From the NCBI GenBank assembly GCA_000803105.1, contig JTDA01000016.1, positions 44,985 to 108,984 of the forward strand: a stretch of 64,000 nucleotides of DNA, in the 5' to 3' direction. This document shows positions 43,581-52,641 of the stretch, in pieces. The position numbers and the translations under genes are program-made. Numbering within the stretch: the first letter of the stretch is position 1; the number at the start of each line of letters is the position of its first letter. The stretch is from Coprobacter secundus (lineage in GTDB: Bacteria; Bacteroidota; Bacteroidia; Bacteroidales; Coprobacteraceae). A model generated the notes under the pieces. The model had not been told where the DNA came from and did not search any database. It saw only the letters and a program-made list of their open reading frames with translations.

Positions 43581-44933
43581 TTATTTATTATCCGGATGTA
43601 AAATATCATTGCCTAAGTGTGTCTTTGCTTCTAAAGCTTCTCTTTCTCTAACTTCTTTTGCTTTTTTCGCATATACTATCATTCGTAAAGATTGGTCATA
43701 AGTAAGATAGTTCCATATCCAATTCAAAAGAACGACTACTTTATTTCGTACTCCAAGAATCGAGCGTAAATGTACAACTAACCACATAACCCATGCAAAC
43801 CAACCTTGCATCTTTATTTTGCTGAATTCGGCTACAGCACGATTTCGTCCTACCGTTGCCATTGATCCTAAATTTCGATAGTGAAAGGGTTTTAAGGATT
43901 TACTTTTTTCGATGCGTTTTAAATTTTCAGCAAGTAACTTTCCTTGTTGAATCGCAACCTGAGCCAATTGAGGATGTCCATTAGGATAATCTTTATCAGA
44001 AGTCTGAATACATTGATCTCCAATTGCAAATACATTATTCATCCCTTCAACGCGATTAAATTCATCAACTTTGATTCTTCTACCGCGTCCCAATAGTGCC
44101 GGACTCAAATTACCCACTGGAATAGCAGTAACACCACTAACCCATATAAATGTCCGAGTTGCAATCTCTGAGCCATCTTCAAGAATTACTTTATGATCTT
44201 TATAATCGACAACTTTCTTATTCAGTAATATATTTACTCCCATTTCTCTTAAGAATTGTTCGGCTTTTTCTGAAGATTCTGTCGACATACCCGGCAATAA
44301 ACGAGGTCCGGCTTCTATAAGATATATATGCATCAGACTACTTGGCATATCGGGATAATCATGAGGGAGTACAAACCGTTTCATTTCTGATAAAACTCCT
44401 GCAATTTCAACGCCTGTAGCCCCACCTCCAACAATAACAATATTGAGAAGCTCCTGCCGTTCTTTATCTGTAGAGCAGGTTATTGACCTTTCTATATTTG
44501 AAAGTAGAGCATTCCGCAATCCCATGGCTTCTGACACAGTTTTCATAGGCATAGCCTCATCTTCTATATGTTCATTTCCAAAGAAATTCGTTGTTGTCCC
44601 TGCAGCAAATACCAGATAATCATATTCAGCTTTACCGATAGATGTCTGTATCATATTCATTTCTGGAAAGATAGCTCTGACCTCTGCCATACGAAAGTAG
44701 AAATCTTTACGTTTTTGAAAAATTTTTCGAAATGGAAATGAAATAGAGCTCGGCTCCATTCCCGACGAAGCTACCTGATATACAAGAGGAGGAAATTGAT
44801 GATAATTATTCTTGTCTACTAAAACAACCTGAAAATTTGACCTTTTCAATTTATTGGCCAATTTCAGACCCCCAAAACCACCACCGACAATGATAACCCT
44901 TTTTTTGTCACTTTTAGGAATATTGAAACTCAT
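43581..44933 (-). CDS. ndh: type II NADH dehydrogenase
   Basis: Non-proton-pumping NADH:quinone oxidoreductase on the inner face of the membrane. The 450-residue product from ATG 44933 (MSFNIPKSDKKRVIIVGGGF) has the FAD loop VIIVGGGFGGLKLANKL, the quinone-site region NNYHQFPPLVYQVASSG, the NAD loop NIVIVGGGATGVEIAGVLSE, and VFAIGDQC. The C-terminal amphipathic region (about 380-425, WFAWVMWLVVHLRSILG) is the usual membrane anchor. Monocistronic. Confidence 0.94.
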   Translation of the reverse strand: MSFNIPKSDKKRVIIVGGGFGGLKLANKLKRSNFQVVLVDKNNYHQFPPLVYQVASSGMEPSSISFPFRKIFQKRKDFYFRMAEVRAIFPEMNMIQTSIGKAEYDYLVFAAGTTTNFFGNEHIEDEAMPMKTVSEAMGLRNALLSNIERSITCSTDKERQELLNIVIVGGGATGVEIAGVLSEMKRFVLPHDYPDMPSSLMHIYLIEAGPRLLPGMSTESSEKAEQFLREMGVNILLNKKVVDYKDHKVILEDGSEIATRTFIWVSGVTAIPVGNLSPALLGRGRRIKVDEFNRVEGMNNVFAIGDQCIQTSDKDYPNGHPQLAQVAIQQGKLLAENLKRIEKSKSLKPFHYRNLGSMATVGRNRAVAEFSKIKMQGWFAWVMWLVVHLRSILGVRNKVVVLLNWIWNYLTYDQSLRMIVYAKKAKEVREREALEAKTHLGNDILHPDNK

Positions 44934-44960
44934 ATCTTTTTCTTTTTTACCTATACATTG

Positions 44961-44968
44961 CAAAATTA
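44961..44968 (-). promoter_or_regulatory. -7 promoter element for ndh
   Basis: Minus strand TAATTTTG (TAnnTTTG), 27 bases before the ndh ATG. Confidence 0.5.
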
Positions 44969-45140
44969 TACCTTTTTATTTGTTTATGGATGCATTGGTC
45001 CTTACTTTTATTGAAATATAGAAAATAATATTCCGTTGCACCGCCTTTACGAAATACAAACAACAATATGATTTCGCCATTATATAAACAAGATAAAATG
45101 TTTTTAGAAATCAGATTTCAATAATTTTTTAAGTCTTTTA

Positions 45141-45173
45141 TTGGAATAATATCAAAAAACTTTCCTACGTTTG
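45141..45173 (+). promoter_or_regulatory. promoter of mtgA
   Basis: TTG (45141-45143), 22-base spacer, TACGTTTG (45166-45173); the ATG follows 29 bases later. Confidence 0.55.
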
Positions 45174-45202
45174 TAAGAAATTATTGAGCAGTAGAAGTAA
45201 AT

Positions 45203-45883
45203 ATGAAACTCTTAAAGAAAATAATAAAATACACACTTCTATTTTTTTTTATTTCCACCATCTCATCTGTTATACTTCTACGATTTATTCCAGTATATAT
45301 AACTCCATTGATGCTTATTCGAAGTGTCCAGAATATGAGTAGGGGAGAGTCTCCTGTTTGGCACCATCAATGGGTTCCATTAGATAGAATCTCACATTGG
45401 TTGCCCCAAGCTGTCGTTGCTTCAGAAGATAATCTATTTTTAGAACATAAGGGTTTTGATTTTGTCCAAATAGAGAAAGCTTTAGAAGAAAATAAAACTC
45501 GTAAAAAGCCCAGAGGTGCCAGTACTATATCACAACAAACAGCTAAAAACGTTTTTTTGTGGCCAAGCCATTCTTTCATACGAAAAGGGCTTGAAGTTTA
45601 TTTTACATTTCTTATCGAACATATTTGGGGGAAAGAACGAATTATGGAAGTGTATCTCAATTCAATAGAGATGGGTAAAAATATTTATGGAGCAGAAGCT
45701 GTTGCCCAAAAACACTTCAATGTTACAGCTAAGAATTTATCTAAATCTCAATGTGCCCTTATTGCAGCAACATTACCTAATCCGATACGATTCAATTCTG
45801 CCCAGCCGTCCCCATATATACAAAAACGAAAACGTCAGATTATATCTTTAATGGGAAAAATTGCTCCTGTAAAATTCAATTAG
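45203..45883 (+). CDS. mtgA: monofunctional peptidoglycan glycosyltransferase
   Basis: Polymerises lipid II glycan strands at the periplasmic face. The 226-residue protein has one N-terminal membrane anchor (YTLLFFFISTISSVILLRFI) and a GT51 domain. The catalytic glutamate is E75 in VVASEDNLFLEHKGFD; RGASTISQQTAKNVFLWP, GKERIMEVYLNSIEMG and AEAVAQKHFN are the other family boxes. No transpeptidase domain follows, so this is the MtgA type. Its stop is convergent with the hydrogenase operon. Confidence 0.94.
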   Translation: MKLLKKIIKYTLLFFFISTISSVILLRFIPVYITPLMLIRSVQNMSRGESPVWHHQWVPLDRISHWLPQAVVASEDNLFLEHKGFDFVQIEKALEENKTRKKPRGASTISQQTAKNVFLWPSHSFIRKGLEVYFTFLIEHIWGKERIMEVYLNSIEMGKNIYGAEAVAQKHFNVTAKNLSKSQCALIAATLPNPIRFNSAQPSPYIQKRKRQIISLMGKIAPVKFN

Positions 45884-45900
45884 TATCTATTCTAAATTAA

Positions 45901-46404
45901 TTATGGCTTGACTCTATACATGATTTCTCTTCCAAAATTCGATTGTTTACATCGAATTTCATTGATAATATCATAAATCAATTCGATAATATTATTCATA
46001 CTTTTCTTTACATCCGGGCTAAGTTCCATTCCTATCTCTTGAATGTCTTTAGCTGTCACGACAATAAGTTCTATATCTGGTATATTGTCTTGTAATATCA
46101 TTGCATCTATCATGTCTTTGAGCCCGATTTCATGTGCACTGAGTAAAAACGGATAATCTATGGAGAAACGGGGCTTTATCCTTCTGACTGTTCCTGGAGG
46201 GAGATTATCTAATGTCGCATCTATCATTATAATATGACGATATTGTTGTAATGTTCCTATCAAAAATATCCCTCCGGTCCCTCCATCAAGAATATCCACT
46301 CCTTCTGGTAATTGCATCTGCTCAAGTCGATGTATTATATGAATACCTACTCCTTCATCTTTCAGGACTAAATTACCGATTCCTAAAATTAGAATATCTT
46401 TCAT
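45901..46404 (-). CDS. hyaD: hydrogenase maturation protease (HyaD/HybD type)
   Basis: Endopeptidase that removes the C-terminal extension of the hydrogenase large subunit after NiFe insertion. The 167-residue product has the family pattern ILGIGNLVLKDEGVGIHII (Ni-binding Glu in DEGVG), VDILDGGTGGIFLIG, IIMIDATLD and SAHEIGLKDM (Ni-binding His). Last gene of the seven-gene hydrogenase operon, 21 bases after the cytochrome subunit. The large subunit encoded upstream keeps a 15-residue extension after its final His, the expected substrate. Confidence 0.93.
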   Translation of the reverse strand: MKDILILGIGNLVLKDEGVGIHIIHRLEQMQLPEGVDILDGGTGGIFLIGTLQQYRHIIMIDATLDNLPPGTVRRIKPRFSIDYPFLLSAHEIGLKDMIDAMILQDNIPDIELIVVTAKDIQEIGMELSPDVKKSMNNIIELIYDIINEIRCKQSNFGREIMYRVKP

Positions 46405-46425
46405 TTTCTATATTTTATGCCGATT

Positions 46426-47205
46426 CTATACTTTTATTTTTTTCTCTATTGTTTCTAAGCGTTTTTCATCTAATTTTATTTTTTCCTGTTCTAATTCTTC
46501 CTTTTCTGCCTCTTTTACAATGGTTGCATTTATAAATTTCCAACCACCGATGATAGAAGAAGCTATTCCATTTCGTTCTATATAATCGTGATAAAAAACC
46601 AAATAGATATGAGCTATGGCAAATAAAATAAATGCCCACATCAGTATATGATGAATATTTCTGACTGGGAAAAAACCTCCCATTTCAAAAAGTAGCCATG
46701 TGAAAAATGGTTCAAAAATATTATTAGTAGAAACACAAAACATGGCAAATCCTGTAAATGTCTGTATTGCCATAATAATGAAAAGCCCAAAGTAAGTAAA
46801 AGCGGCCAGACTATTATGTCCAATATCATATACGGGTTTTGGAGATAATAAAAGAACATCAATTTTGATTGTCTCAAAAATTCCTCGCCATTGTTTCTTT
46901 TTTAAAGGTATATAATTATACCATTTGGCAAATGAATTTCCAGCAAAAAACCAATATATACGGACAGCAAAATTCACAACAAATATAAAAGCTGCAATGA
47001 AATGAGCTAAGCGAACCCAACCAAACCAATAGTTCGCTTCAGGTGCAGTACCATGCATAATAGCTGGAGGATCTCCGATAATATATCCGGTAATACATAA
47101 TACGGTTATCACAAAAGCATTTACCCAATGGAAAATACGCACAGGTAATTGCCATACATATACCTCTCTCAAAGGTGCTTTACGACTAATCATAACTATA
47201 TGCAT
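46426..47205 (-). CDS. hyaC: NiFe-hydrogenase cytochrome b subunit
   Basis: Membrane di-heme cytochrome that passes electrons from the hydrogenase to the quinone pool. The 259-residue protein has four membrane helices with histidines positioned for heme: LPVRIFHWVNAFVITVLCITGYIIG, WVRLAHFIAAFIFVVNFAVRIYWF, FTYFGLFIIMAIQTFTGFAMF, and IHHILMWAFILFAIAHIYLVFYHDYIERNG. The C-terminus is an unusual charged helix (KEAEKEELEQEKIKLDEKR). It starts at the base after the large-subunit stop codon, with no gap. Confidence 0.94.
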   Translation of the reverse strand: MHIVMISRKAPLREVYVWQLPVRIFHWVNAFVITVLCITGYIIGDPPAIMHGTAPEANYWFGWVRLAHFIAAFIFVVNFAVRIYWFFAGNSFAKWYNYIPLKKKQWRGIFETIKIDVLLLSPKPVYDIGHNSLAAFTYFGLFIIMAIQTFTGFAMFCVSTNNIFEPFFTWLLFEMGGFFPVRNIHHILMWAFILFAIAHIYLVFYHDYIERNGIASSIIGGWKFINATIVKEAEKEELEQEKIKLDEKRLETIEKKIKV

Positions 47206-48924
47206 TTAAAGTGTATCAAACTGATGTACATGTTTTCCTTCTTCATCATAAAGATGTACAGCACAAGCCATACATGGGTCAAATGAATGTATTGTTCGTA
47301 TTATTTCCAAAGGAATTTCTGTATTATGAACAGGAGTTCCTAACAAAGAAGCTTCGAATGCCGAACGTTGACCCTTAGTATCTCTTGGTGAAGCATTCCA
47401 AGTTGTAGGAACAACCATTTGATAATTCTTTACCTTGCGATTTTCGATGTTCACATAATGGGCCAATGCTCCTCGAGGGGCTTCTGTCAAGCCGTATCCT
47501 TGAGCTTTATCGGGCCAAGTTTTAGGCTCCCAATAGATACCGTTAAACATCCTATAATCACCAGATTTTATATTAGAAAGAAGTTCTATATAAGATTCTT
47601 CCATCCAATCAGCTATTAAATTTGATTCCATAGCTCGGGCTAAAGTACGTCCAATGGTAGAATACATTGCTTCAAACGGCACATTCAGTTGTTTTAAGCA
47701 GCGGTCTGTAATCTCAATATAATCGTCTTTTTTACTGGCATAACCGATAATAAAACGGGCTAAAGGTCCTGTTTCCATGGGCAAGCCTTTGTAACGAGGA
47801 GTCTTTATCCAACTATATGGCTTGTTATTATCTAAGTATTCGTAGGGTGGAGTCGGACCTGTATAATCAAGGTTTGTTTCTCCTACAGAAGGATGTAATC
47901 CTATGTTTTTACCTTGTGTATATGAATACCATGAATTATTGATATACTCCTGCAGGCCATTCATATCGGTCGGGTCAAAATCATCTATTCTTGACAAGTC
48001 TCGGTCAACCACTATGCCTCTTGGACTATGATAAGTATTTAATTCTCCGTAATTACCGGTCGGATAATCTCCGTAAGAGATATAGTTCTTTAAGCCTCCA
48101 CCAATTTGAGTCCATTCTGGATAATAGGAAGCAATAGCCAATACATCCGGTAGGTATACTTGACGAACAAAATTTTGGGTCTCTTGAATAATCTCTGCAA
48201 CATAGCTTAAGCGTTCCAGATTGATAGCATTTGGATCATTGATATTTACAGCACAAGCCATACCTCCGACAAGAAAATTCGGGTGTGGATTTTTCCCCCC
48301 AAAAATAGTTTGAATTTTTACAATATCTTTTTGTACTTCTAAGGCTTCAAGATAATGAGCAACTCCCAATAAATTTACCTCTGGAGGTAATTTATATGCT
48401 GGATGTCCCCAATATCCATTAGAGAAAATACCAAGTTTACTGGATTCGACAAATTTTTTTATCTTCTTTTGCACATCCGAAAAATATCCGACCGAACTCT
48501 TAGGCCACGCAGATATGCTTTGGGCGATTTCTGAAGTCTTTTTGGGATTGGCTTTTAATGCTGATACTACATCTATCCAGTCTAAAGCTTGTAATTGATA
48601 AAAATGGACGACATGGTCTTGCTCTGTCAATGCTGCTTGCATTAAGTTTCGTACCATTTGGGCATTAGGAGGAATAATAATACCTAACGCATTCTCAACA
48701 GCACGTACTGAACATAAAGAATGTATCGAAGTGCATACTCCACATACTCGTCCCACGAAAGCCCATACATCTCTTGGGTCTCGATTCTGCGCAATGATTT
48801 CGATGCCTCTCACCATTGTACCTGTACTGAAAGCATCCTTTATCACCCCATTTTCTATATCTGCTTCTATTCTAAGATGACCTTCTATTCTGGTAATCGG
48901 GTCTACAACTATTCTTTTGGCCAT
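47206..48924 (-). CDS. hyaB: NiFe-hydrogenase large subunit
   Basis: Catalytic subunit of a respiratory, H2-oxidising group 1 hydrogenase. The 572-residue product has the N-terminal active-site motif RVCGVCTSIH with C61 and C64, and the C-terminal motif DPCMACAVH with C551 and C554; these four cysteines bind the NiFe centre. Maturation should cut after H557, removing 15 residues. Other family blocks are RIEGHLRIEADIENGVI and ARAMESNLIADWMEE. It has no signal peptide and is exported by hitchhiking with the small subunit. Operon gene five. Confidence 0.97.
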   Translation of the reverse strand: MAKRIVVDPITRIEGHLRIEADIENGVIKDAFSTGTMVRGIEIIAQNRDPRDVWAFVGRVCGVCTSIHSLCSVRAVENALGIIIPPNAQMVRNLMQAALTEQDHVVHFYQLQALDWIDVVSALKANPKKTSEIAQSISAWPKSSVGYFSDVQKKIKKFVESSKLGIFSNGYWGHPAYKLPPEVNLLGVAHYLEALEVQKDIVKIQTIFGGKNPHPNFLVGGMACAVNINDPNAINLERLSYVAEIIQETQNFVRQVYLPDVLAIASYYPEWTQIGGGLKNYISYGDYPTGNYGELNTYHSPRGIVVDRDLSRIDDFDPTDMNGLQEYINNSWYSYTQGKNIGLHPSVGETNLDYTGPTPPYEYLDNNKPYSWIKTPRYKGLPMETGPLARFIIGYASKKDDYIEITDRCLKQLNVPFEAMYSTIGRTLARAMESNLIADWMEESYIELLSNIKSGDYRMFNGIYWEPKTWPDKAQGYGLTEAPRGALAHYVNIENRKVKNYQMVVPTTWNASPRDTKGQRSAFEASLLGTPVHNTEIPLEIIRTIHSFDPCMACAVHLYDEEGKHVHQFDTL

Positions 48925-48944
48925 GATTTATTTATATTTATCAG

Positions 48945-50135
48945 TTAATCTTTATGGATGTCTTTATTTTTTTCTATATCATCAATCTGAGAATCAATTT
49001 TATCTTGTTGCCTTATATTGCTTTTTTCATCTTTATCAAATTCATTCTCGTTTATGCTCAAGTCATCCATCTGATTTTTAATCAATTTCCGTTTCTGAAT
49101 ATTTGTTACTACAGCATGGGCCAGAACTCCTCCCAATGCAACAGCTGTAAGACCGGCTCCTATCTTATCGGCCGTTGCTTCTATACCAATACCATGTACA
49201 TAAGGAATATGACTATACAAAGGTTCATAATCCCAAAAATTGGGTTCTGAACATCCGATGCATCCATGCCCTGACTGAATAGGATAACTGACACTATTAT
49301 TCCATTTGATAACTGCGCAAGAATTAAATGTATTCGGGCCTTTGCATCCCATATAATAAAGACAATATCCTTTTTTTGCATTCTCGTCATCAAAAGATTG
49401 CACAAACAGTCCTGCATCATAAGCTGGCCTGCGATAACAAGTATCATGTACCCTACGACCATAAAATACAACAGGACGCCCCATATTATCCAGTTCGGGC
49501 AATTTGCCAAATGTAAGAATATAAGTAATTACACCAGCCATCACATCTGCGATAGGGGGGCATCCCTGAACATTGATAATGGGTTTTCCTGAATATATTT
49601 TATGTACTGGCTCTGTTTTAGTCGGATTTGGATAAGCATGTTGTATGCATCCTGAAGAGGCACAATTTCCCCAGGCAATAATAGCTTCAGCACCATTTGC
49701 TCCTTCTTCAAACACAGATTTAGCATCTCTTCCGGCAATTGTACAATATCCGGGGCTTCCCAAAGGAATAGAACCCTCGACAATCATAATATAATGCCCA
49801 TAGAAATCCTTCATTGCTTGATTTCGTACGGCCTCAGCTTGTTCACCTGCCGCCGCCATCAGCGTATCACTATAATCCAAAGAAATCATTTCAAGCAATA
49901 TCTGCCCGACTAAAGGATGAGAGGCTCGGAGAAAGGATTCGCTACAGCAAGTACACTCTTGAAAATGATACCATAACACGGGTTTTCTAGGCTTGGTCTG
50001 TAATGCATCAACTACTTGTGATATACCTGTAGATTGTAAGCCCAGCATAGCTCCCATTAATCCACAAAATTTAAGAAAATCACGACGAGTGTAGCCTTTC
50101 TCCATCAGTTCCTGATAAAAAGTTTTATCTCCCAT
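48945..50135 (-). CDS. hyaA: NiFe-hydrogenase small subunit with Tat signal
   Basis: Iron-sulfur subunit carrying electrons from the NiFe site to the cytochrome. The Tat signal has RRDFLK at residues 17-22 (GYTRRDFLKFCGLMGAML). Cluster cysteines occur in FQECTCCSESFLRA, WGNCASSGC, VQGCPP, and further C-rich blocks (GCKGPNTFNSCAVIKWN, HGCIGCSEPNFWD). A C-terminal membrane helix (GAGLTAVALGGVLAHAVV) anchors it. A roughly 45-residue charged tail follows (for example DSQIDDIEKNKDIHKD), longer than usual. The gene is 16 bases after hypE. Confidence 0.97.
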   Translation of the reverse strand: MGDKTFYQELMEKGYTRRDFLKFCGLMGAMLGLQSTGISQVVDALQTKPRKPVLWYHFQECTCCSESFLRASHPLVGQILLEMISLDYSDTLMAAAGEQAEAVRNQAMKDFYGHYIMIVEGSIPLGSPGYCTIAGRDAKSVFEEGANGAEAIIAWGNCASSGCIQHAYPNPTKTEPVHKIYSGKPIINVQGCPPIADVMAGVITYILTFGKLPELDNMGRPVVFYGRRVHDTCYRRPAYDAGLFVQSFDDENAKKGYCLYYMGCKGPNTFNSCAVIKWNNSVSYPIQSGHGCIGCSEPNFWDYEPLYSHIPYVHGIGIEATADKIGAGLTAVALGGVLAHAVVTNIQKRKLIKNQMDDLSINENEFDKDEKSNIRQQDKIDSQIDDIEKNKDIHKD

Positions 50136-50151
50136 AACAATTAATATTCAG

Positions 50152-51192
50152 TTAACAAATACGGGGAAGTTGTTCTCCCGATACCATATCTATAATTCTT
50201 TTTCTTCCAAAGCTGGTTTTCATGCTTAGTTCGGCTTTTTCATCTCCGATTACTTGCCCAATAATGGCTGCATTCTTGCCATGAGGGCTATTGCGGATAA
50301 GTTGTAAAGCTTCTTCTGCATATTTACCGGGCAAAATGAAAAGCATGATTCCTTCATTGGCGATATAAAGAGGATCCAATCCTAATAATTCACAGGCGGA
50401 ACAGACCGCTTCACTCACAGGAATTTGCTCTTCTTCCAGTTCAATGGAAACATGTGCAGTAGATGCAATTTCATTCAATGTGCTTGATAATCCACCTCTT
50501 GTCGGGTCGCGAATGACATGCACTTCGGGGACACCAGATAATAGATTTTCTACAATATCAACCAAAGAAGCCGTATCACTTTTCACTGTCGTTTCAAATC
50601 CTAAGTTATCTCGAGTAGACAAAATACATATTCCGTGTGCCCCTATTTGCCCAGAAACTATTACGACATCTCCAGGCTGTGCGTTTAAGGGAGAAATTTG
50701 AGTATCTGGCCTCACAACTCCTATTCCACTGGTATTTATAAATATTTTATCACATTTTCCTCGTTCTACAACTTTAGTATCTCCAGTTACAATAACAACA
50801 TTTGCTTCTTGGGCAGCCTTTGCCATAGAGCTTATTATTTTTTTTAAAATATCAAAGGGTAATCCTTCTTCAATAATAAACCCTGCAGACAAATAACGGG
50901 GTATTGCTCCACAACATAACAAATCATTTACCGTTCCATTAATTGCCAAATCTCCGATATTCCCTCCTGGGAAAAAAAGCGGATCTACAACAAAAGAATC
51001 TGTTGTATAGGCTAAACGTCCATCATGAACCGGAAGTATAGCACCATCATGCTGCTGATTTAAAAACGGATTAGCAAATGCAGGAAAAAATAAATCAGAC
51101 AAAAGTGATTGTGTCAATTTGCCTCCGCCACCATGACCTAAAATTATTCGGTCATATTTCGATTTAGGTAATGAGCATTGGGTATATTTCAT
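50152..51192 (-). CDS. hypE: hydrogenase maturation protein HypE
   Basis: Dehydrates the carbamoyl group transferred by HypF to give the cyanide ligand of the NiFe centre. The 346-residue product belongs to the PurM/AIR-synthase-like family: ILGHGGGGKLTQSLL near the N-terminus, AYTTDSFVVDPLFFPGGNIG, VIVTGDTKVVERGK, RDPTRGGLSSTLNEIA, and the C-terminal PRIC with the essential terminal cysteine C346. Lies 20 bases after hypD. Confidence 0.97.
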   Translation of the reverse strand: MKYTQCSLPKSKYDRIILGHGGGGKLTQSLLSDLFFPAFANPFLNQQHDGAILPVHDGRLAYTTDSFVVDPLFFPGGNIGDLAINGTVNDLLCCGAIPRYLSAGFIIEEGLPFDILKKIISSMAKAAQEANVVIVTGDTKVVERGKCDKIFINTSGIGVVRPDTQISPLNAQPGDVVIVSGQIGAHGICILSTRDNLGFETTVKSDTASLVDIVENLLSGVPEVHVIRDPTRGGLSSTLNEIASTAHVSIELEEEQIPVSEAVCSACELLGLDPLYIANEGIMLFILPGKYAEEALQLIRNSPHGKNAAIIGQVIGDEKAELSMKTSFGRKRIIDMVSGEQLPRIC

Positions 51193-51212
51193 TGTAACTA
51201 TAACTTTTTATT

Positions 51213-52295
51213 TTAAATTTTATATCGATAAAATGCGGAGCATACTCCTTCGGATGAAACCATTGCTGCACCCAGAGGATGCTCCGGAGTACATCTTTTC
51301 CCGAAGTGTATGCATGTATCGGGAAGCATTTTTCCCTTCATAATCTCTCCCGACACACAAAACCGCTCTTTTTTCACATGACCAGTCTTTAGCTGGAAAC
51401 GTTTGGTGGCGTCATATTGTTCATATTTATCTCGAATACATAAGCCACTTAATGGTAGGGTCCCCAATCCTCTCCATTCTACATTTGTCAAAGAAAAATA
51501 TTTTCTCATCAACTGGCGAGCCTTGACATTCCCTTCAAAAGTAACAGCTCTTGAATAGGCGTTTTCCACTATGTATTGCTTGTTTTCAAGTAACAATACG
51601 CATTTATAAATTCCATACAATAAATCAAAAGGTTCAAAGCCTGTTATTGCTACTGGAACTTTTTGAGATAAAGCTAGATTTCTATATTCCTCTATTCCCG
51701 TAATCGAACAAACATGACCAGCAGCTAATATTCCGTCCAATTGACAATCTTTATCCCTCATTAAAGAATATATTGCTGGAGGGACCAAGAAAAGAGATGT
51801 TAATAATGAAAAGTTGGTTATTTTCCTTCGATAAGATTCTTCAATTGTCAAGGCATGTATAGGAGCAGTAGTTTCAAATCCAATTGCAAAAAATACAACT
51901 TCTTTATTCGGATTATTCTGCGCAATAGTCAATGCATCTAATGGCGAATATACCATTCTTATATCTCCACCTTCTGCTCTTACAGTTAATAAGTCATCTT
52001 TGCTTCCCGGTACCCGCATCATATCACCAAAAGAAACTAATATTACATTTTCCCGACGAGCCAAAGATAATGCCATATCAATAATCCCCACAGGAGTAAC
52101 ACATACAGGACATCCAGGACCATGTATCATTCTAATCTTATCAGGTAACAATTCTTCAATTTTATATTTTGCCAGCGCATGAGTTTGTCCACCGCATATT
52201 TCCATAATATGCCATGAATGTTTACATACTCGATTAATAGCCATTGAAAGTTGCCTTACTTTGTCTGGATTCCTAAAAACTTTATCATATTTCAT
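51213..52295 (-). CDS. hypD: hydrogenase maturation protein HypD
   Basis: Iron-sulfur scaffold protein that, with HypC, assembles the Fe(CN)2CO unit. The 360-residue product from ATG 52295 (MKYDKVFRNPDKV) contains WHIMEICGGQTHALAKY, the redox pair in HGPGCPVCVTPVG, FFAIGFETTAPIHALTI, and the GHVCSITG loop. The C-terminal cluster region shows CIHFGKRCTPEHPLGA. The longer open frame upstream overlaps hypC too far; with this start the overlap with hypC is 11 bases, favouring coupled translation. Confidence 0.96.
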   Translation of the reverse strand: MKYDKVFRNPDKVRQLSMAINRVCKHSWHIMEICGGQTHALAKYKIEELLPDKIRMIHGPGCPVCVTPVGIIDMALSLARRENVILVSFGDMMRVPGSKDDLLTVRAEGGDIRMVYSPLDALTIAQNNPNKEVVFFAIGFETTAPIHALTIEESYRRKITNFSLLTSLFLVPPAIYSLMRDKDCQLDGILAAGHVCSITGIEEYRNLALSQKVPVAITGFEPFDLLYGIYKCVLLLENKQYIVENAYSRAVTFEGNVKARQLMRKYFSLTNVEWRGLGTLPLSGLCIRDKYEQYDATKRFQLKTGHVKKERFCVSGEIMKGKMLPDTCIHFGKRCTPEHPLGAAMVSSEGVCSAFYRYKI

Positions 52296-52539
52296 TTTTA
52301 CCCATATTATCCAGATACTCACCGATTTTTTCAAAATCTTGTAAAGTAAGTAAAGCTTCGTTCTCGTCAACTTTAGTTATAGCAACTCCAGCGTGAGCAA
52401 GAACATAGTCTCCTGGAGATGCATCAACCCATTGTATACAAATATCTTTTATAACTCCACCAAAATCGACTTTAGCCATCGTTAAACCGTCAGTAGAGGT
52501 GTCTTTTTTAATAATCCTTCCGGGTATTGCCAAACACAT
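52285..52539 (-). CDS. hypC: hydrogenase maturation chaperone HypC/HybG
   Basis: Small chaperone that carries the Fe ligand unit to the large subunit. I set the start at the ATG at 52539 because the family needs Cys as the second residue (MCLAIPGRIIK); an upstream ATG at 52551 would bury it (MIKDMC). The 84-residue product has VDFGGVIKDICIQWV and PGDYVLAHAGVAITKVDE, the standard OB-like core. First gene of the seven-gene minus-strand operon; I found no exact TAnnTTTG upstream. Confidence 0.95.
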   Translation of the reverse strand: MCLAIPGRIIKKDTSTDGLTMAKVDFGGVIKDICIQWVDASPGDYVLAHAGVAITKVDENEALLTLQDFEKIGEYLDNMGKNEI

Positions 52540-52641
52540 ATCTTTTATCATTAGTATTTATATGAACAATCCGGAATAAGTTTTTGTTTTTTTAAACAGA
52601 AAACAATTATGATTTCACCATTTTTTAAGATAATATTACGA

